From NCBI GenBank assembly GCA_018241445.1, contig JAFEDT010000018.1, positions 62,001 to 126,000 of the forward strand: a DNA stretch of 64,000 nt, read 5' to 3'. The notes beneath the pieces were generated by a model, which was not told the DNA's origin, did not search any database, and was given only the letters and a program-made list of their open reading frames with translations. The stretch comes from Pseudomonadota bacterium. GTDB taxonomy: Bacteria > Pseudomonadota > Gammaproteobacteria > Steroidobacterales > Steroidobacteraceae. Below, piece after piece: positions 34,795 to 43,486 of the stretch. Within the stretch, counting starts at the first letter, position 1. Each line of letters starts with the position of its first letter. Both the position numbers and the translations under genes were made by a program.

Positions 34795-34841
34795 GGGGCG
34801 TTCTTCTTGTCGGGCGGCCGCTGGCCGCGGTTTGGGTATTC

Positions 34842-34895
34842 TTGGTAAAAAATTACCAATTACGCAAGTGGCAAAACTTGGTAAAAAATCACCAA
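34842..34895. promoter_or_regulatory. Pair of 18-bp TTGGT...ACCAA operators
   Basis: TTGGTAAAAAATTACCAA at 34842-34859 and TTGGTAAAAAATCACCAA at 34878-34895, 36 bp centre to centre. Arms are TTGGTAA/TTACCAA around 4 bp; the second box has one arm base changed. They lie 48-101 bp upstream of the FlhC-like gene and just upstream of the divergent gene at 34957. The form TGGT-N-ACCA is common for GntR-type repressors but could also belong to the FlhC-like protein. Confidence 0.7.
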
Positions 34896-34956
34896 ATTCA
34901 TCTGGCGCTGGCCGCAGGCCCGGTTAGGATAGGCAGCGGTTCGCGGGAGAAGACCG

Positions 34957-35649
34957 ATGCAGGCAGGCGGGGCAGGGGAGGACACTGGCGGTAGCGGTGC
35001 AGCAGGCTGGCTGCGTGGCACAACCCAGGAATCGCTGGCTGACATCAACGAGCTGTGCCTGAGCCTGATGGCCGCGCAGGCGGGGGTTCGCAGCGGCGCC
35101 GCGGGCGCCCTTGGGCGCGTGGTGGCGGAGCTGTGGCCGGCAATGGACGCCGCGGCGCGGCAGCGGGCGGCGTCCTGCCCCTACCTGCTCATCGATGCCG
35201 GATTCGCCGATCCGGGGCGCTGGCGTACGGCGGCCGGCTGGCAGGTGCGCGACGCTGCACGCGGCGCGGACGGCGGGTTCTTCATCGGGGCGCCGGCGGT
35301 TACCCTGGCGCGCCTGGTCTTCACCTTCGGTTGGCACCTGTCCCGCACCGACACCGCGGCCGCGCGACTGCTTCTGGGCATGGCACCACAGAGCGCGACG
35401 GCCATCGGCCGCTGCACCTTGCGACAGATCGAGGTACTGGCCGAGGCCCACCCCCACTGGCTGCGGCCACGCTGGTCAGGGCAGTCGGCAGCCTGGCGGG
35501 AACTGCTGCTGGCCGCGACTGCTGATGAGGCGTCCGCCCTGCAGCGGGCGCGCCTGCGGGGACTGGCGCTGCTGGCCGGAGAGGCACGGCGCGCCATGGT
35601 GTCGCAGGGCAGGGTCGTGGGGGCCCCGGTGCTCCCGGACCGCTATTGA
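34957..35649 (+). CDS. Protein of unknown function divergent from the FlhC-like gene
   Basis: 230 aa, alanine-rich, no signal peptide or membrane segment. I do not recognise the family. Middle part (GWHLSRTDTAAARLLLGMAPQSATAIGRCTLRQIEVLAEAHPHWLRPRW) looks helical and ordered, with a run compatible with a helix-turn-helix around SATAIGRCTLRQIE. ATG 34957 is preceded by GGGAGAAGA. Sharing a short, doubly-boxed divergent promoter with the FlhC-like gene suggests a common pathway. The helical turn similarity to FlhC-type or ParB-like regulators is weak. Confidence 0.65.
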   Translation: MQAGGAGEDTGGSGAAGWLRGTTQESLADINELCLSLMAAQAGVRSGAAGALGRVVAELWPAMDAAARQRAASCPYLLIDAGFADPGRWRTAAGWQVRDAARGADGGFFIGAPAVTLARLVFTFGWHLSRTDTAAARLLLGMAPQSATAIGRCTLRQIEVLAEAHPHWLRPRWSGQSAAWRELLLAATADEASALQRARLRGLALLAGEARRAMVSQGRVVGAPVLPDRY

Positions 35650-35683
35650 TCCGGCTTCGTCTTCGCCCAGGCGACCCGGTTCT

Positions 35684-36592
35684 TCAGTAGATCGCTATCT
35701 CGTGCAGCCCTTCGGAGCTGCGCGCGCCACGGAACATGCCGTCTGAGCTGAAGTCCATCACCACATGCCCGTCGGCGCCCACGGCAATCAGCCCGCCATC
35801 GCCGCCCATGGCTTTCAGCACCTGGTGCAGCACCTCGGCCACCGCCTGCTGAAGCGTCAGCCCGCGGTGTTCCACCGCTGCGCACACGTGGAAGGCCGCC
35901 ACGCAGCGGATGAAGTACTCGCCGTGGCCGGTGGCCGAAACCGCGCACACGCCATTGCGGGCGAAAGTGCCGGCGCCGATGATCGGCGAGTCGCCCACCC
36001 GGCCCGGGCGTTTGTTGGTCATGCCGCCGGTGGAGGTGGCCGCCGCCAGGTTGCCGGCGCGGTCACGCGCCACGGCGCCCACCGTGCCGCGCGGCACGGG
36101 GATCAGTTCCGACACGCGCTCACCGCGCTGTTCCGCTTCCAGTTGCGCCACCCGCTCGGCGGTGCGGAAGTAGTGGTTGGGCACCAGGGTCAGGCCTTCC
36201 TCCAGGGCGAACTCCTCCGCACCCGGACCCACCAGCAGCACGTGGCGCGACCGCTCCATCACGCGCCGCGCCAGTTCCACCGGGTTCCTGACATGACGCA
36301 CCCCGGCGACCGCCCCGGCGCGCTGCTGCCGGCCCTCCATGATGGCCGCGTCCAGTTCCGCAGCGCCGTCGCGGGTCAGGGCCGCCCCGCGACCGGCGTT
36401 GAACAGTGGGTCGTCCTCCAGGACGCGCACCGCGGCGGTCACCGCATCCAGGCTGCCGCCGCCGCTTTCCAGCACGGCGTAGCCAGCGTCCAGGGCGGCC
36501 GCCAGCCCGTCGCGATAGAGGCGCTCGCGTTCCGGGGTCAGTTGTGCGCGCGGCACCGCGCCGGCGCCGCCGTGGATGGCAATGGCATGCAT
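35684..36592 (-). CDS. iaaA: Isoaspartyl peptidase / plant-type L-asparaginase
   Basis: 302 aa Ntn hydrolase that self-cleaves between Gly169 and Thr170 in RGTVGAVA, Thr170 becoming the nucleophile. Opening IAIHGGAGAVPR, NAGRGAALTRDG and TGHGEYFIR are family motifs. Removes beta-aspartyl residues from damaged peptides and hydrolyses asparagine. Divergent from the pyruvate carboxylase gene across a 111-bp gap. Confidence 0.93.
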   Translation of the reverse strand: MHAIAIHGGAGAVPRAQLTPERERLYRDGLAAALDAGYAVLESGGGSLDAVTAAVRVLEDDPLFNAGRGAALTRDGAAELDAAIMEGRQQRAGAVAGVRHVRNPVELARRVMERSRHVLLVGPGAEEFALEEGLTLVPNHYFRTAERVAQLEAEQRGERVSELIPVPRGTVGAVARDRAGNLAAATSTGGMTNKRPGRVGDSPIIGAGTFARNGVCAVSATGHGEYFIRCVAAFHVCAAVEHRGLTLQQAVAEVLHQVLKAMGGDGGLIAVGADGHVVMDFSSDGMFRGARSSEGLHEIAIY

Positions 36593-36621
36593 CGGCGTTA
36601 TTTAGTCAGATCATTCCGATC

Positions 36622-36651
36622 CTGACAATCGGGGCCGGCGGCCGCTATGAT
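36622..36651 (+). promoter_or_regulatory. Sigma-70-type promoter for pyc
   Basis: CTGACA at 36622-36627, an 18-bp spacer, and TATGAT at 36646-36651. Transcription would start near 36658, about 45 bases before the GTG at 36704. An ATG at 36647 falls inside the -10 box and therefore cannot be the translation start. Confidence 0.65.
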
Positions 36652-36703
36652 CGTCGGCGAGCCACGCTCGCCGTGCTGCAGGCACGATCGCCTCGAGGAC
36701 CCC

Positions 36704-39700
36704 GTGCCATCCCCCGAACCGCAGCGGATCCGCAGCCTGCTGGTCGCCAATCGCGGCGAAATCGCCATCCGTGTCATGCGCGCCGCCAATGAGCTCGGCC
36801 TGCGCACCGTGGCCATCTATTCGCAGGAGGATCGCTTCTCCCTGCACCGCACCAAGGCCGACGAGGCCTACCTGGTGGGGGCCGGCCGCGCGCCGGTCGA
36901 GGCTTACCTCGACGGGGCCGGCATCCTGCGCATTGCGCGCGAGGCGCAGGTGGACGCCATTCACCCCGGCTACGGCTTTCTCGCGGAGAATCCGCAGTTC
37001 GCCAGCGACTGCGCGGCGGCCGGGATCGTGTTCGTGGGGCCGACGCCCGCGACCATGAGCCTGCTGGGCAACAAGGTGGCTGCACGCAAGCTGGCGGTGT
37101 CGGCGGGCGTGCCGGTCATGCCCGCCACGGGGCCACTGCCGCAGGACCTCGACGCGTGTGTCGCCCTGGCACACGGCATCGGCTACCCGGTGATGCTCAA
37201 GGCCAGCTGGGGCGGTGGCGGCCGCGGCATGCGGGTGATTGCCGATGATGAGCAGCTGCGCGAGCTGTTGCCGCTGGCGCGGCGCGAGGCGCGTGCCGCC
37301 TTCGGCAACGACGAGGTGTACCTGGAGAAGCTGGTGCGCCGCGCGCGCCACGTGGAGGTGCAGATACTCGGCGACACCCACGGCAACCTGGTGCACCTGT
37401 TCGAGCGCGACTGCAGTGTGCAGCGCCGCAACCAGAAGGTGGTGGAGCGTGCCCCGGCGGTGTTCCTCAGCGACGCGCAGCGCGCGCAGCTGTGCGAGGC
37501 GGCGCTGACGCTCGCGCGCGCGGCGCAGTATCACAACGCCGGCACCGTGGAGTTCCTGCAGGACGCCGACAGCGGCAGATTCTGGTTCATCGAGGTCAAC
37601 CCGCGCATCCAGGTGGAACACACCGTCACCGAGTGCGTGACCGGCATCGACCTGGTGAAGGCGCAGATCCGCATCGCCGGCGGCGCGCGCATCGGCGACC
37701 CTGACAGCGGCGTGCCGCAGCAGTCGCAGATCCGCCTGCATGCGCACGCCCTGCAGTGCCGCATCACCAGCGAGGACCCCGAGAACAACTTCATTCCCGA
37801 CTACGGCAAGATCAGCGCCTACCGCAGCCCGGCGGGCTTCGGCATCCGCCTGGATGCCGGCACCGCCTACACCGGCGCCATCATCACCCGCTCCTATGAC
37901 TCCCTGCTGGTGAAGGTGACCGCGTGGGCTCCCACGCCCCGGGAGACCATCGCACGCATGCACCGCGCCCTGTGGGAGTTCCGCATCCGTGGCGTGGTCA
38001 CCAACCTGCGCTTCCTGGACCAGCTGATCACCCATCCGCGCTTCGCCGCCGGCGACTACACCACGCGCTTCATCGACGAGACGCCGGAGCTGTTCAACTG
38101 GCCGCGCAAGCGCGACCGTGCCACGCGCATCCTGGCGCACATCGGCGACACCATCGTCAACGGCAGCGCCGAGGTGCGCGACCGGCCACGGCCGCAGCAG
38201 TTCGCGCCGGCGCGCCTGCCGCCGCTGCCGCTGCTCAGCCCGCCGCCCCCCGGTACGCGGCAGCTGTTGCAGGAACTGGGTCCTGAGCGCTTCGCGCAGT
38301 GGATGCTGCAGCAGCAGCGTGTGCTGCTGACGGATACCACCCTGCGCGACGCGCACCAGTCGCTGCTGGCGACGCGCGTGCGCACGCGCGACATGACGGC
38401 GATCGCGCCGCACTACGCCAGCCTGCTGCCGCAGTTGTTCTCGGTGGAATGCTGGGGCGGCGCGACCTTCGACGTCGCCATGCGCTTCCTGCGCGAGGAT
38501 CCCTGGGACCGACTCGCACGCCTGCGCGAGGCGCTGCCCAACCTGCTGCTGCAGATGCTGCTGCGCTCGGCCAACGCGGTCGGCTACGCCAACTACCCCG
38601 ACAACGTGGTGCGCTTCTTCGTGCGGCACGCGGCGCAGCGCGGCGTTGATGTGTTCCGCGTGTTCGATTCGCTCAACTGGGTGGAGAACATGCGCGTCGC
38701 CATCGACGCGGTGCGCGAGTCCGGCAAGCTGTGCGAGGCGGCCATCTGCTACACCGGCAATCTCGATGATCCGCGCGAGAAGAAGTACACCCTCGACTAC
38801 TACCTGGGCGTGGCGCGCGAGCTCAAGGCGGCCGGCACGCACGTGCTGGGGATCAAGGACATGGCAGGGCTGCTGCGGCCGCGCGCCGCGCAGCGGCTGG
38901 TCAGCGCGCTCAAGGCCGAGATCGGCCTGCCGGTGCATTTCCATACCCATGACACCAGCGGCATCGCCGCCGCCAGCGTGCTGGCGGCAATCGAGGCCGG
39001 CGCGGATGCGGTCGACGGGGCCATCGACTCCATGAGCGGCCTGACCTCGCAGCCCAACCTGGGCTCGATCGTGGAGGCGTTGCGTCATGGGCCGCGCGAC
39101 TCAGGTCTCGATCCCGACCGGCTGCGCCTGATCAGCGGCTACTGGGAGCAGGTGCGGCGTCACTACGGCGCCTTCGAGAGCGATATCCGCTCCGGCGCCT
39201 CCGAGGTGTACGTGCACGGCATGCCCGGCGGGCAGTACACCAACCTGCGCGAGCAGGCACGCTCGCTCGGTATAGAAGAGGCGCGCTGGCCGGAGGTGGC
39301 CGCCGCTTACGCCGACGTCAACCGCCTGTTCGGCGACATCATCAAGGTGACGCCAACCTCCAAGGTGGTCGGCGACCTGGCGCTGCTCATGGTTACCTCC
39401 GGCATCAGTGCCGCGCAGGTGGAAGACCCGGACACGCCGGTGGCCTTTCCGCAGTCCGTGGTGCAGCTGTTCCGCGGCGATCTCGGCCAGCCCCCTGGGG
39501 GATTTCCGCCGGCGCTGCAACGCAAGATCCTCAAGGGCGCCGCGCCCCTGACTGGCCGTCCCGGCGCGTCGATGGCGCCGGTCGATCTTGCCGCCGAGCG
39601 TGAGCGCATCCAGCAGCACCTGCCGCGCCCGGCGACTGACGACGACCTGGCCTCGTACCTGATGTATCCGCGGGTCTGGCTGGATTACGTGCGCGAGCGG

Positions 39701-40165
39701 GCGCAGTACGGCGATCCCTCCATCCTGCCCACCCCGGTGTTTTTCTACGGCATGCAGCCGGAACAGGAGATCAGCGTCGACCTGGAGCGCGGCAAGACGC
39801 TGATCGTGCGCTACATCGCCTGCAGCGAGCCGCACGAGGACGGCACGCGCACGGTGTTCTTCGAACTCAACGGTCAGCCGCGCTCGGTGCGCGTCCGGGA
39901 TCGCAGCCAGACGGCGGCGCGGCCGGCAGCGCGCAAGGTGGAGCCGGGCAACCCGCGGCATGTCGGCGCACCGATGCCGGGCGTGGTCGCGAGCGTCACG
40001 GCTGCCGCCGGTGCGCGCGTGACCCGCGGCGAGGTGCTGCTGACACTGGAGGCGATGAAAATGGAGACGGCGGTGCGGGCCGAGTCCGACGGCACGGTGG
40101 CCGAGGTGCTGGTGCGCGCGGGTCAGCCGGTGGACGTCAAGGACCTGCTGGTAGTGCTGCGGTAG
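36704..40165 (+). CDS. pyc: Pyruvate carboxylase, single-chain
   Basis: 1153 aa in the order biotin carboxylase (SLLVANRGEIAIRV, GGGGRGMR, EVNPRIQVEH), carboxyltransferase (TDTTLRDAHQSLLATR, FHTHDTSG), and biotinyl domain with AMKM, the biotin-bearing lysine near residue 1119. Makes oxaloacetate from pyruvate, bicarbonate and ATP. The start is GTG 36704 with GAGGA five bases upstream, placing IRSLLVANRGE at the normal distance. Length matches the family. No biotin ligase in the window. The carboxyltransferase part carries the usual pyruvate-type motifs, so an oxaloacetate decarboxylase alpha role is less likely. Confidence 0.95.
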   Translation: MPSPEPQRIRSLLVANRGEIAIRVMRAANELGLRTVAIYSQEDRFSLHRTKADEAYLVGAGRAPVEAYLDGAGILRIAREAQVDAIHPGYGFLAENPQFASDCAAAGIVFVGPTPATMSLLGNKVAARKLAVSAGVPVMPATGPLPQDLDACVALAHGIGYPVMLKASWGGGGRGMRVIADDEQLRELLPLARREARAAFGNDEVYLEKLVRRARHVEVQILGDTHGNLVHLFERDCSVQRRNQKVVERAPAVFLSDAQRAQLCEAALTLARAAQYHNAGTVEFLQDADSGRFWFIEVNPRIQVEHTVTECVTGIDLVKAQIRIAGGARIGDPDSGVPQQSQIRLHAHALQCRITSEDPENNFIPDYGKISAYRSPAGFGIRLDAGTAYTGAIITRSYDSLLVKVTAWAPTPRETIARMHRALWEFRIRGVVTNLRFLDQLITHPRFAAGDYTTRFIDETPELFNWPRKRDRATRILAHIGDTIVNGSAEVRDRPRPQQFAPARLPPLPLLSPPPPGTRQLLQELGPERFAQWMLQQQRVLLTDTTLRDAHQSLLATRVRTRDMTAIAPHYASLLPQLFSVECWGGATFDVAMRFLREDPWDRLARLREALPNLLLQMLLRSANAVGYANYPDNVVRFFVRHAAQRGVDVFRVFDSLNWVENMRVAIDAVRESGKLCEAAICYTGNLDDPREKKYTLDYYLGVARELKAAGTHVLGIKDMAGLLRPRAAQRLVSALKAEIGLPVHFHTHDTSGIAAASVLAAIEAGADAVDGAIDSMSGLTSQPNLGSIVEALRHGPRDSGLDPDRLRLISGYWEQVRRHYGAFESDIRSGASEVYVHGMPGGQYTNLREQARSLGIEEARWPEVAAAYADVNRLFGDIIKVTPTSKVVGDLALLMVTSGISAAQVEDPDTPVAFPQSVVQLFRGDLGQPPGGFPPALQRKILKGAAPLTGRPGASMAPVDLAAERERIQQHLPRPATDDDLASYLMYPRVWLDYVRERAQYGDPSILPTPVFFYGMQPEQEISVDLERGKTLIVRYIACSEPHEDGTRTVFFELNGQPRSVRVRDRSQTAARPAARKVEPGNPRHVGAPMPGVVASVTAAAGARVTRGEVLLTLEAMKMETAVRAESDGTVAEVLVRAGQPVDVKDLLVVLR

Positions 40166-40473
40166 GGAAGCTCGGGTGTGCGGCCCGGAGCGGCGGATCG
40201 GCCAACGCCAGCTTTCCGAGTTTCAGTCCTTCGGTCTATCCTGGCGTTTAATGCATTTCCGCCCAGAAATGCAGGGCTGACAGCGCCAGGTCAGCCTGAC
40301 AATATGCTCCGGACCCGCATCCGCCGAACAGTCATGTCCTGGAGACTCGAGCGACCACGCCGAATTGGCACCTGTCAGGCGCAGATTCTGTAGCGGCGGC
40401 TGCCGAGAACCCAGCAGTAGGTCGTGACGCAGATGCTCGATGGAATTCTCACCCAGGCCAGCCGGTAAGCCCC
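40166..40473. other. Intergenic gap after pyc
   Basis: 308 bp with no gene, repeat or hairpin I can support. Short open frames here lack a plausible start or any similarity I recognise. Confidence 0.5.
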
Positions 40474-41031
40474 GTGGCGCGCTCCAAGACCGTGCCGCCA
40501 CCCGCCAACATCACACGCGCCATCGCCGTCCTGCGCGGCCAGCGCGTGATCCTGGATGCCGAACTCGCCGCCCTCTACGGCGTCACCACCAAGCGCCTCA
40601 ACGAGCAGGTCAAGCGCAACCAGGACAGGTTCCCGGGGGATTTCATGTTCCGGCTCACCGGTGCCGAGACAGCGACCTTGAACCGGTCGCATTTTGCGAC
40701 CGGTTCCCAGAAGCACCGCGACCCGAGATTTCCGCCGTTCGCCTTCACCGAGCACGGCGCCATCATGGCCGCTACCGTCCTCAACAGCCCCCGCGCCGTC
40801 GAGATGAGCCTCTACGTGGTCAGGGCGTTCGTGCAGCTGCGCGAGATTTTGGGTTCCAACAAGGAACTGGCCCGGCGACTCGATCAGCTCGAGGCGCGCA
40901 TCGAGAAGAAGCTCGCCACCCACGACGAAGCCATCGCCGCCATGCTCTCTGCCATCCGCGAACTCATGAACCCGCCGCCACCGAAGCGCCGAGGCATCGG
41001 ATTTACCGCCGATCTGACCGATAAGAGCTGA
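40474..41031 (+). CDS. ORF6N-domain protein (phage/mobile-element type)
   Basis: 185 aa. The ORF6N DNA-binding domain covers about residues 12-105: RGQRVILDAELAALYGV, KRLNEQVKRNQDRFPGDFMF and FAFTEHGAIMAATVLNS are its hallmarks. A coiled segment follows (NKELARRLDQLEARIEKKL). Such genes come from temperate phages and occur as isolated cargo in proteobacterial genomes. No integrase, att repeat or transposase is visible on either side. GTG start at 40474. Confidence 0.88.
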   Translation: MARSKTVPPPANITRAIAVLRGQRVILDAELAALYGVTTKRLNEQVKRNQDRFPGDFMFRLTGAETATLNRSHFATGSQKHRDPRFPPFAFTEHGAIMAATVLNSPRAVEMSLYVVRAFVQLREILGSNKELARRLDQLEARIEKKLATHDEAIAAMLSAIRELMNPPPPKRRGIGFTADLTDKS

Positions 41032-41183
41032 CCTGCGCCACCCTGACACGGCAGACACCGGTCTTCCTCGCAGATTCGTGCGCTTAAGGGGCCTCGGGGT
41101 GCGCGATTTGAGCTGGATGTCGCATACGCGCGCTTGGCGGTGAAACACCGCAGGTTGCGCGGATAAGCCGCACTGCGAACCTG

Positions 41184-42401
41184 CTACGCCAGGTCCTTGA
41201 GCGCCACCGAGGGGTCGGCGAGTCGAGCGCTGTCGGGGCGCCCGTGCGCGCCGATCAGCTTGCGCGCCGCGATCTGGTCCTTGGGCGCGTTGACCGTGTC
41301 GATGGCGATGAATTCCCCGTCGCGCAGGTAACACACACTGAAGCTGCGCTGCGCCGGCGAGCCGCGCAGCACCGCGGTGTCGTAGCCGGTGCACACGCCC
41401 ACGATGACCAGCTTCAGGTCGTACTGGTCGGACCAGAACCACGGCAGTTTGTCGTGTGGCGTGACGTCGCCCAGGATGTTCAGCGCCGCGGTGCCGGCCT
41501 GCTCGAAGGCGTTGTCCACCGACTCCAGGCGCATGCGGCGGCCGTAGTGGCGGTTGGGATGGTTGGCGCAGTCCCCGGCGGCGTAGATGTTGGGATCCGA
41601 AGTGCGGCAGTGCTCGTCGGACAGGATGCCGTTGTCGCAGGCGAGCCCCGCCTCGCGCGCCAGCTGGTCCGCCGGCAGCACGCCCACGCCGACGATCACG
41701 ACGTCGGCCGGATGCTCGGCGCCGCTGGCGGTGATCACCGAACGCACCCGTCCGGCGTCGCCGCGCAATTCCTGCACCTTCTCGTTGTTGACGATGCGCA
41801 CGCCATGGCGGGCGTGCTCGGCCTCGTAGAAGGCCGACAGTTCCGGTGAAGTGACGCGGTTCATGACCCGGTCGGCCATCTCGATGACGGTCACTTCCTT
41901 GCCCAGCCCCCGCGCGGTGGCGGCGGTCTCCAGCCCGATATAGCCGCCGCCGATCACGACCACGTTGCGGGCGTCGGCCCATTGCGCGCGGATGCGGTCG
42001 GCGTCGGCCATGGTGCGCAGGAAGTGCACGCCCGCAAGCTCCACGCCCGGCGCCGGCAGGGGGCGCGGCAGGCTGCCGGTGGCCAGCAGCAGAGCGTCGT
42101 AGGGCAGGGTGCTGCCGTCATCCAGCCGCAGCCGTTGCGCGGCGCGCTCGATCTGCACGGCCCGCCGGCCCAGCCAGGTTTTCACCGCGTGGCCGGCGTA
42201 GTAGGTCTCGGGACGGATGGCCAGGCGCTCACGTTCCAGGGCGCCGGAGAGATATTTCTTGGACAGGGGCGGGCGCTGGTAGGGCAGAGTGGGCTCCTCA
42301 CCCACCAGGCTCAACTCTCCCTTGAAACCCTTGCGGCGCAGGACATCCACGGCCTGCACGGCAGCCTGCCCGCCTCCCACGATCACGACATGCTCCACCA
42401 T
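41184..42401 (-). CDS. FAD-dependent ferredoxin reductase (putidaredoxin-reductase type)
   Basis: 405 aa. FAD motif VIVGGGQAAVQAVDVLRRKG at the N-terminus, PPLSKKYL, NAD(P) motif VVIGGGYIGLETAA near residue 150, and IYAAGDCA for the second FAD site. The C-terminal domain with LPWFWSDQYDLKLVIVG matches reductases that pass electrons to a ferredoxin feeding cytochrome P450 or Rieske oxygenases. No such partner is in the window. Transcribed away from the PII gene. Confidence 0.9.
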   Translation of the reverse strand: MVEHVVIVGGGQAAVQAVDVLRRKGFKGELSLVGEEPTLPYQRPPLSKKYLSGALERERLAIRPETYYAGHAVKTWLGRRAVQIERAAQRLRLDDGSTLPYDALLLATGSLPRPLPAPGVELAGVHFLRTMADADRIRAQWADARNVVVIGGGYIGLETAATARGLGKEVTVIEMADRVMNRVTSPELSAFYEAEHARHGVRIVNNEKVQELRGDAGRVRSVITASGAEHPADVVIVGVGVLPADQLAREAGLACDNGILSDEHCRTSDPNIYAAGDCANHPNRHYGRRMRLESVDNAFEQAGTAALNILGDVTPHDKLPWFWSDQYDLKLVIVGVCTGYDTAVLRGSPAQRSFSVCYLRDGEFIAIDTVNAPKDQIAARKLIGAHGRPDSARLADPSVALKDLA

Positions 42402-42556
42402 GGACTACAGAATAGCCGAAGCGGGCCCGCGCGAAACTCCAGGAGCGCAGCACCAAAACAGGGCAGGGTGCGCCCGCGCCCGCTCCGGCACGGTGCACTG
42501 CGCCACCGCCGACGCCCTTCGGCCTGTGGTGGCGGCCCGCCCGGGATTCGACGCCA

Positions 42557-42572
42557 TGGCATGAAAGCTGCA
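42557..42572 (+). promoter_or_regulatory. Sigma-54 promoter for the PII gene
   Basis: TGGCATGAAAGCTGCA keeps the invariant GG and GC ten bases apart of a -24/-12 promoter (consensus TGGCACG-N4-TTGC), with two departures. It lies 46 bp upstream of the PII ATG, giving a leader of about 35 nt. Nitrogen control through NtrC would fit, although I did not find a convincing NtrC pair upstream. Confidence 0.6.
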
Positions 42573-42593
42573 AAATCCGCCCATTGCCCCTGA

Positions 42594-42956
<363 letters not shown>

Positions 42957-42977
42957 TTTCGGGGCTGCGCAGCAGCA

Positions 42978-43415
42978 CTACTCCTGGGTCACGTAGATCG
43001 CCATCCCGTGGCCCACCTTGTTGTTCAGGGCCACGGACGTGCCCAGCCCCACCCCGAGCGCGGAGCTCCTCCCGTAGCTGGATGAACCCAGGCCGGTGCC
43101 GACCGACCCCGACGGCCGATCACCCATGCCCTGGAACAGGATGCCGTTGGCGCCGAGCTTGGCCGCCTCCGCCTTCAGGCGCTGCATCACCACGTCCGTC
43201 ATGGCCTGCGCGCCGAAGGTAAACGAGCCACTGCTGGAAGCATCCAGGGTTGCGATCTGCTCGTACTTCGCCGGCGGGCTCAGGTAGACCTTCACCTGGT
43301 CGGGTGAGATGGGCGCGCGCGCCTGGCCCACCAGCACATGCGAGGTGGAGGCGCATGCGGCCAGCGCAAGCAGGCAGGCTGCGGGCAGCAGTCGGGGGAG
43401 GGCGATGATGCGCAT
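42978..43415 (-). CDS. Small outer-membrane-type lipoprotein
   Basis: 145 aa. Lipoprotein signal peptide with lipobox LAAC, acylated Cys near residue 21. The rest (VYLSPPAKYEQIATLDASSSGSF, MQRLKAEAAKLGANGIL) resembles a family of small lipoproteins with a YbjQ-like conserved segment of unknown role. C-terminal part is Gly/Ser-rich. Converges on the PII gene with 21 bp between stops. Confidence 0.82.
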   Translation of the reverse strand: MRIIALPRLLPAACLLALAACASTSHVLVGQARAPISPDQVKVYLSPPAKYEQIATLDASSSGSFTFGAQAMTDVVMQRLKAEAAKLGANGILFQGMGDRPSGSVGTGLGSSSYGRSSALGVGLGTSVALNNKVGHGMAIYVTQE

Positions 43416-43486
43416 GGGGTCTCCTGCGGGCGCGCCGCGAAGCGCCGGGTGTGTACCGTAGCGCTATTGTCGCTATGCTGCATCCC

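Noticed and set aside
36647..36703. Upstream ATG for pyruvate carboxylase
   Set aside because: The ATG is part of the TATGAT -10 box; GTG 36704 has a ribosome site and the family N-terminus.
40178..40393. Short open frame after pyc
   Set aside because: No ribosome site, no family resemblance, composition like non-coding DNA.
42470..42530. TGCAC-rich stretch as an NtrC site upstream of the sigma-54 promoter
   Set aside because: Only half-site matches without proper dyad spacing.
43449..43480. TAGCG...CGCTA inverted repeat before the quinone oxidoreductase gene
   Set aside because: Arms of 5 bp only, with no second copy; the resemblance to the CGCTATTG part of the dispersed repeat is too short to support.
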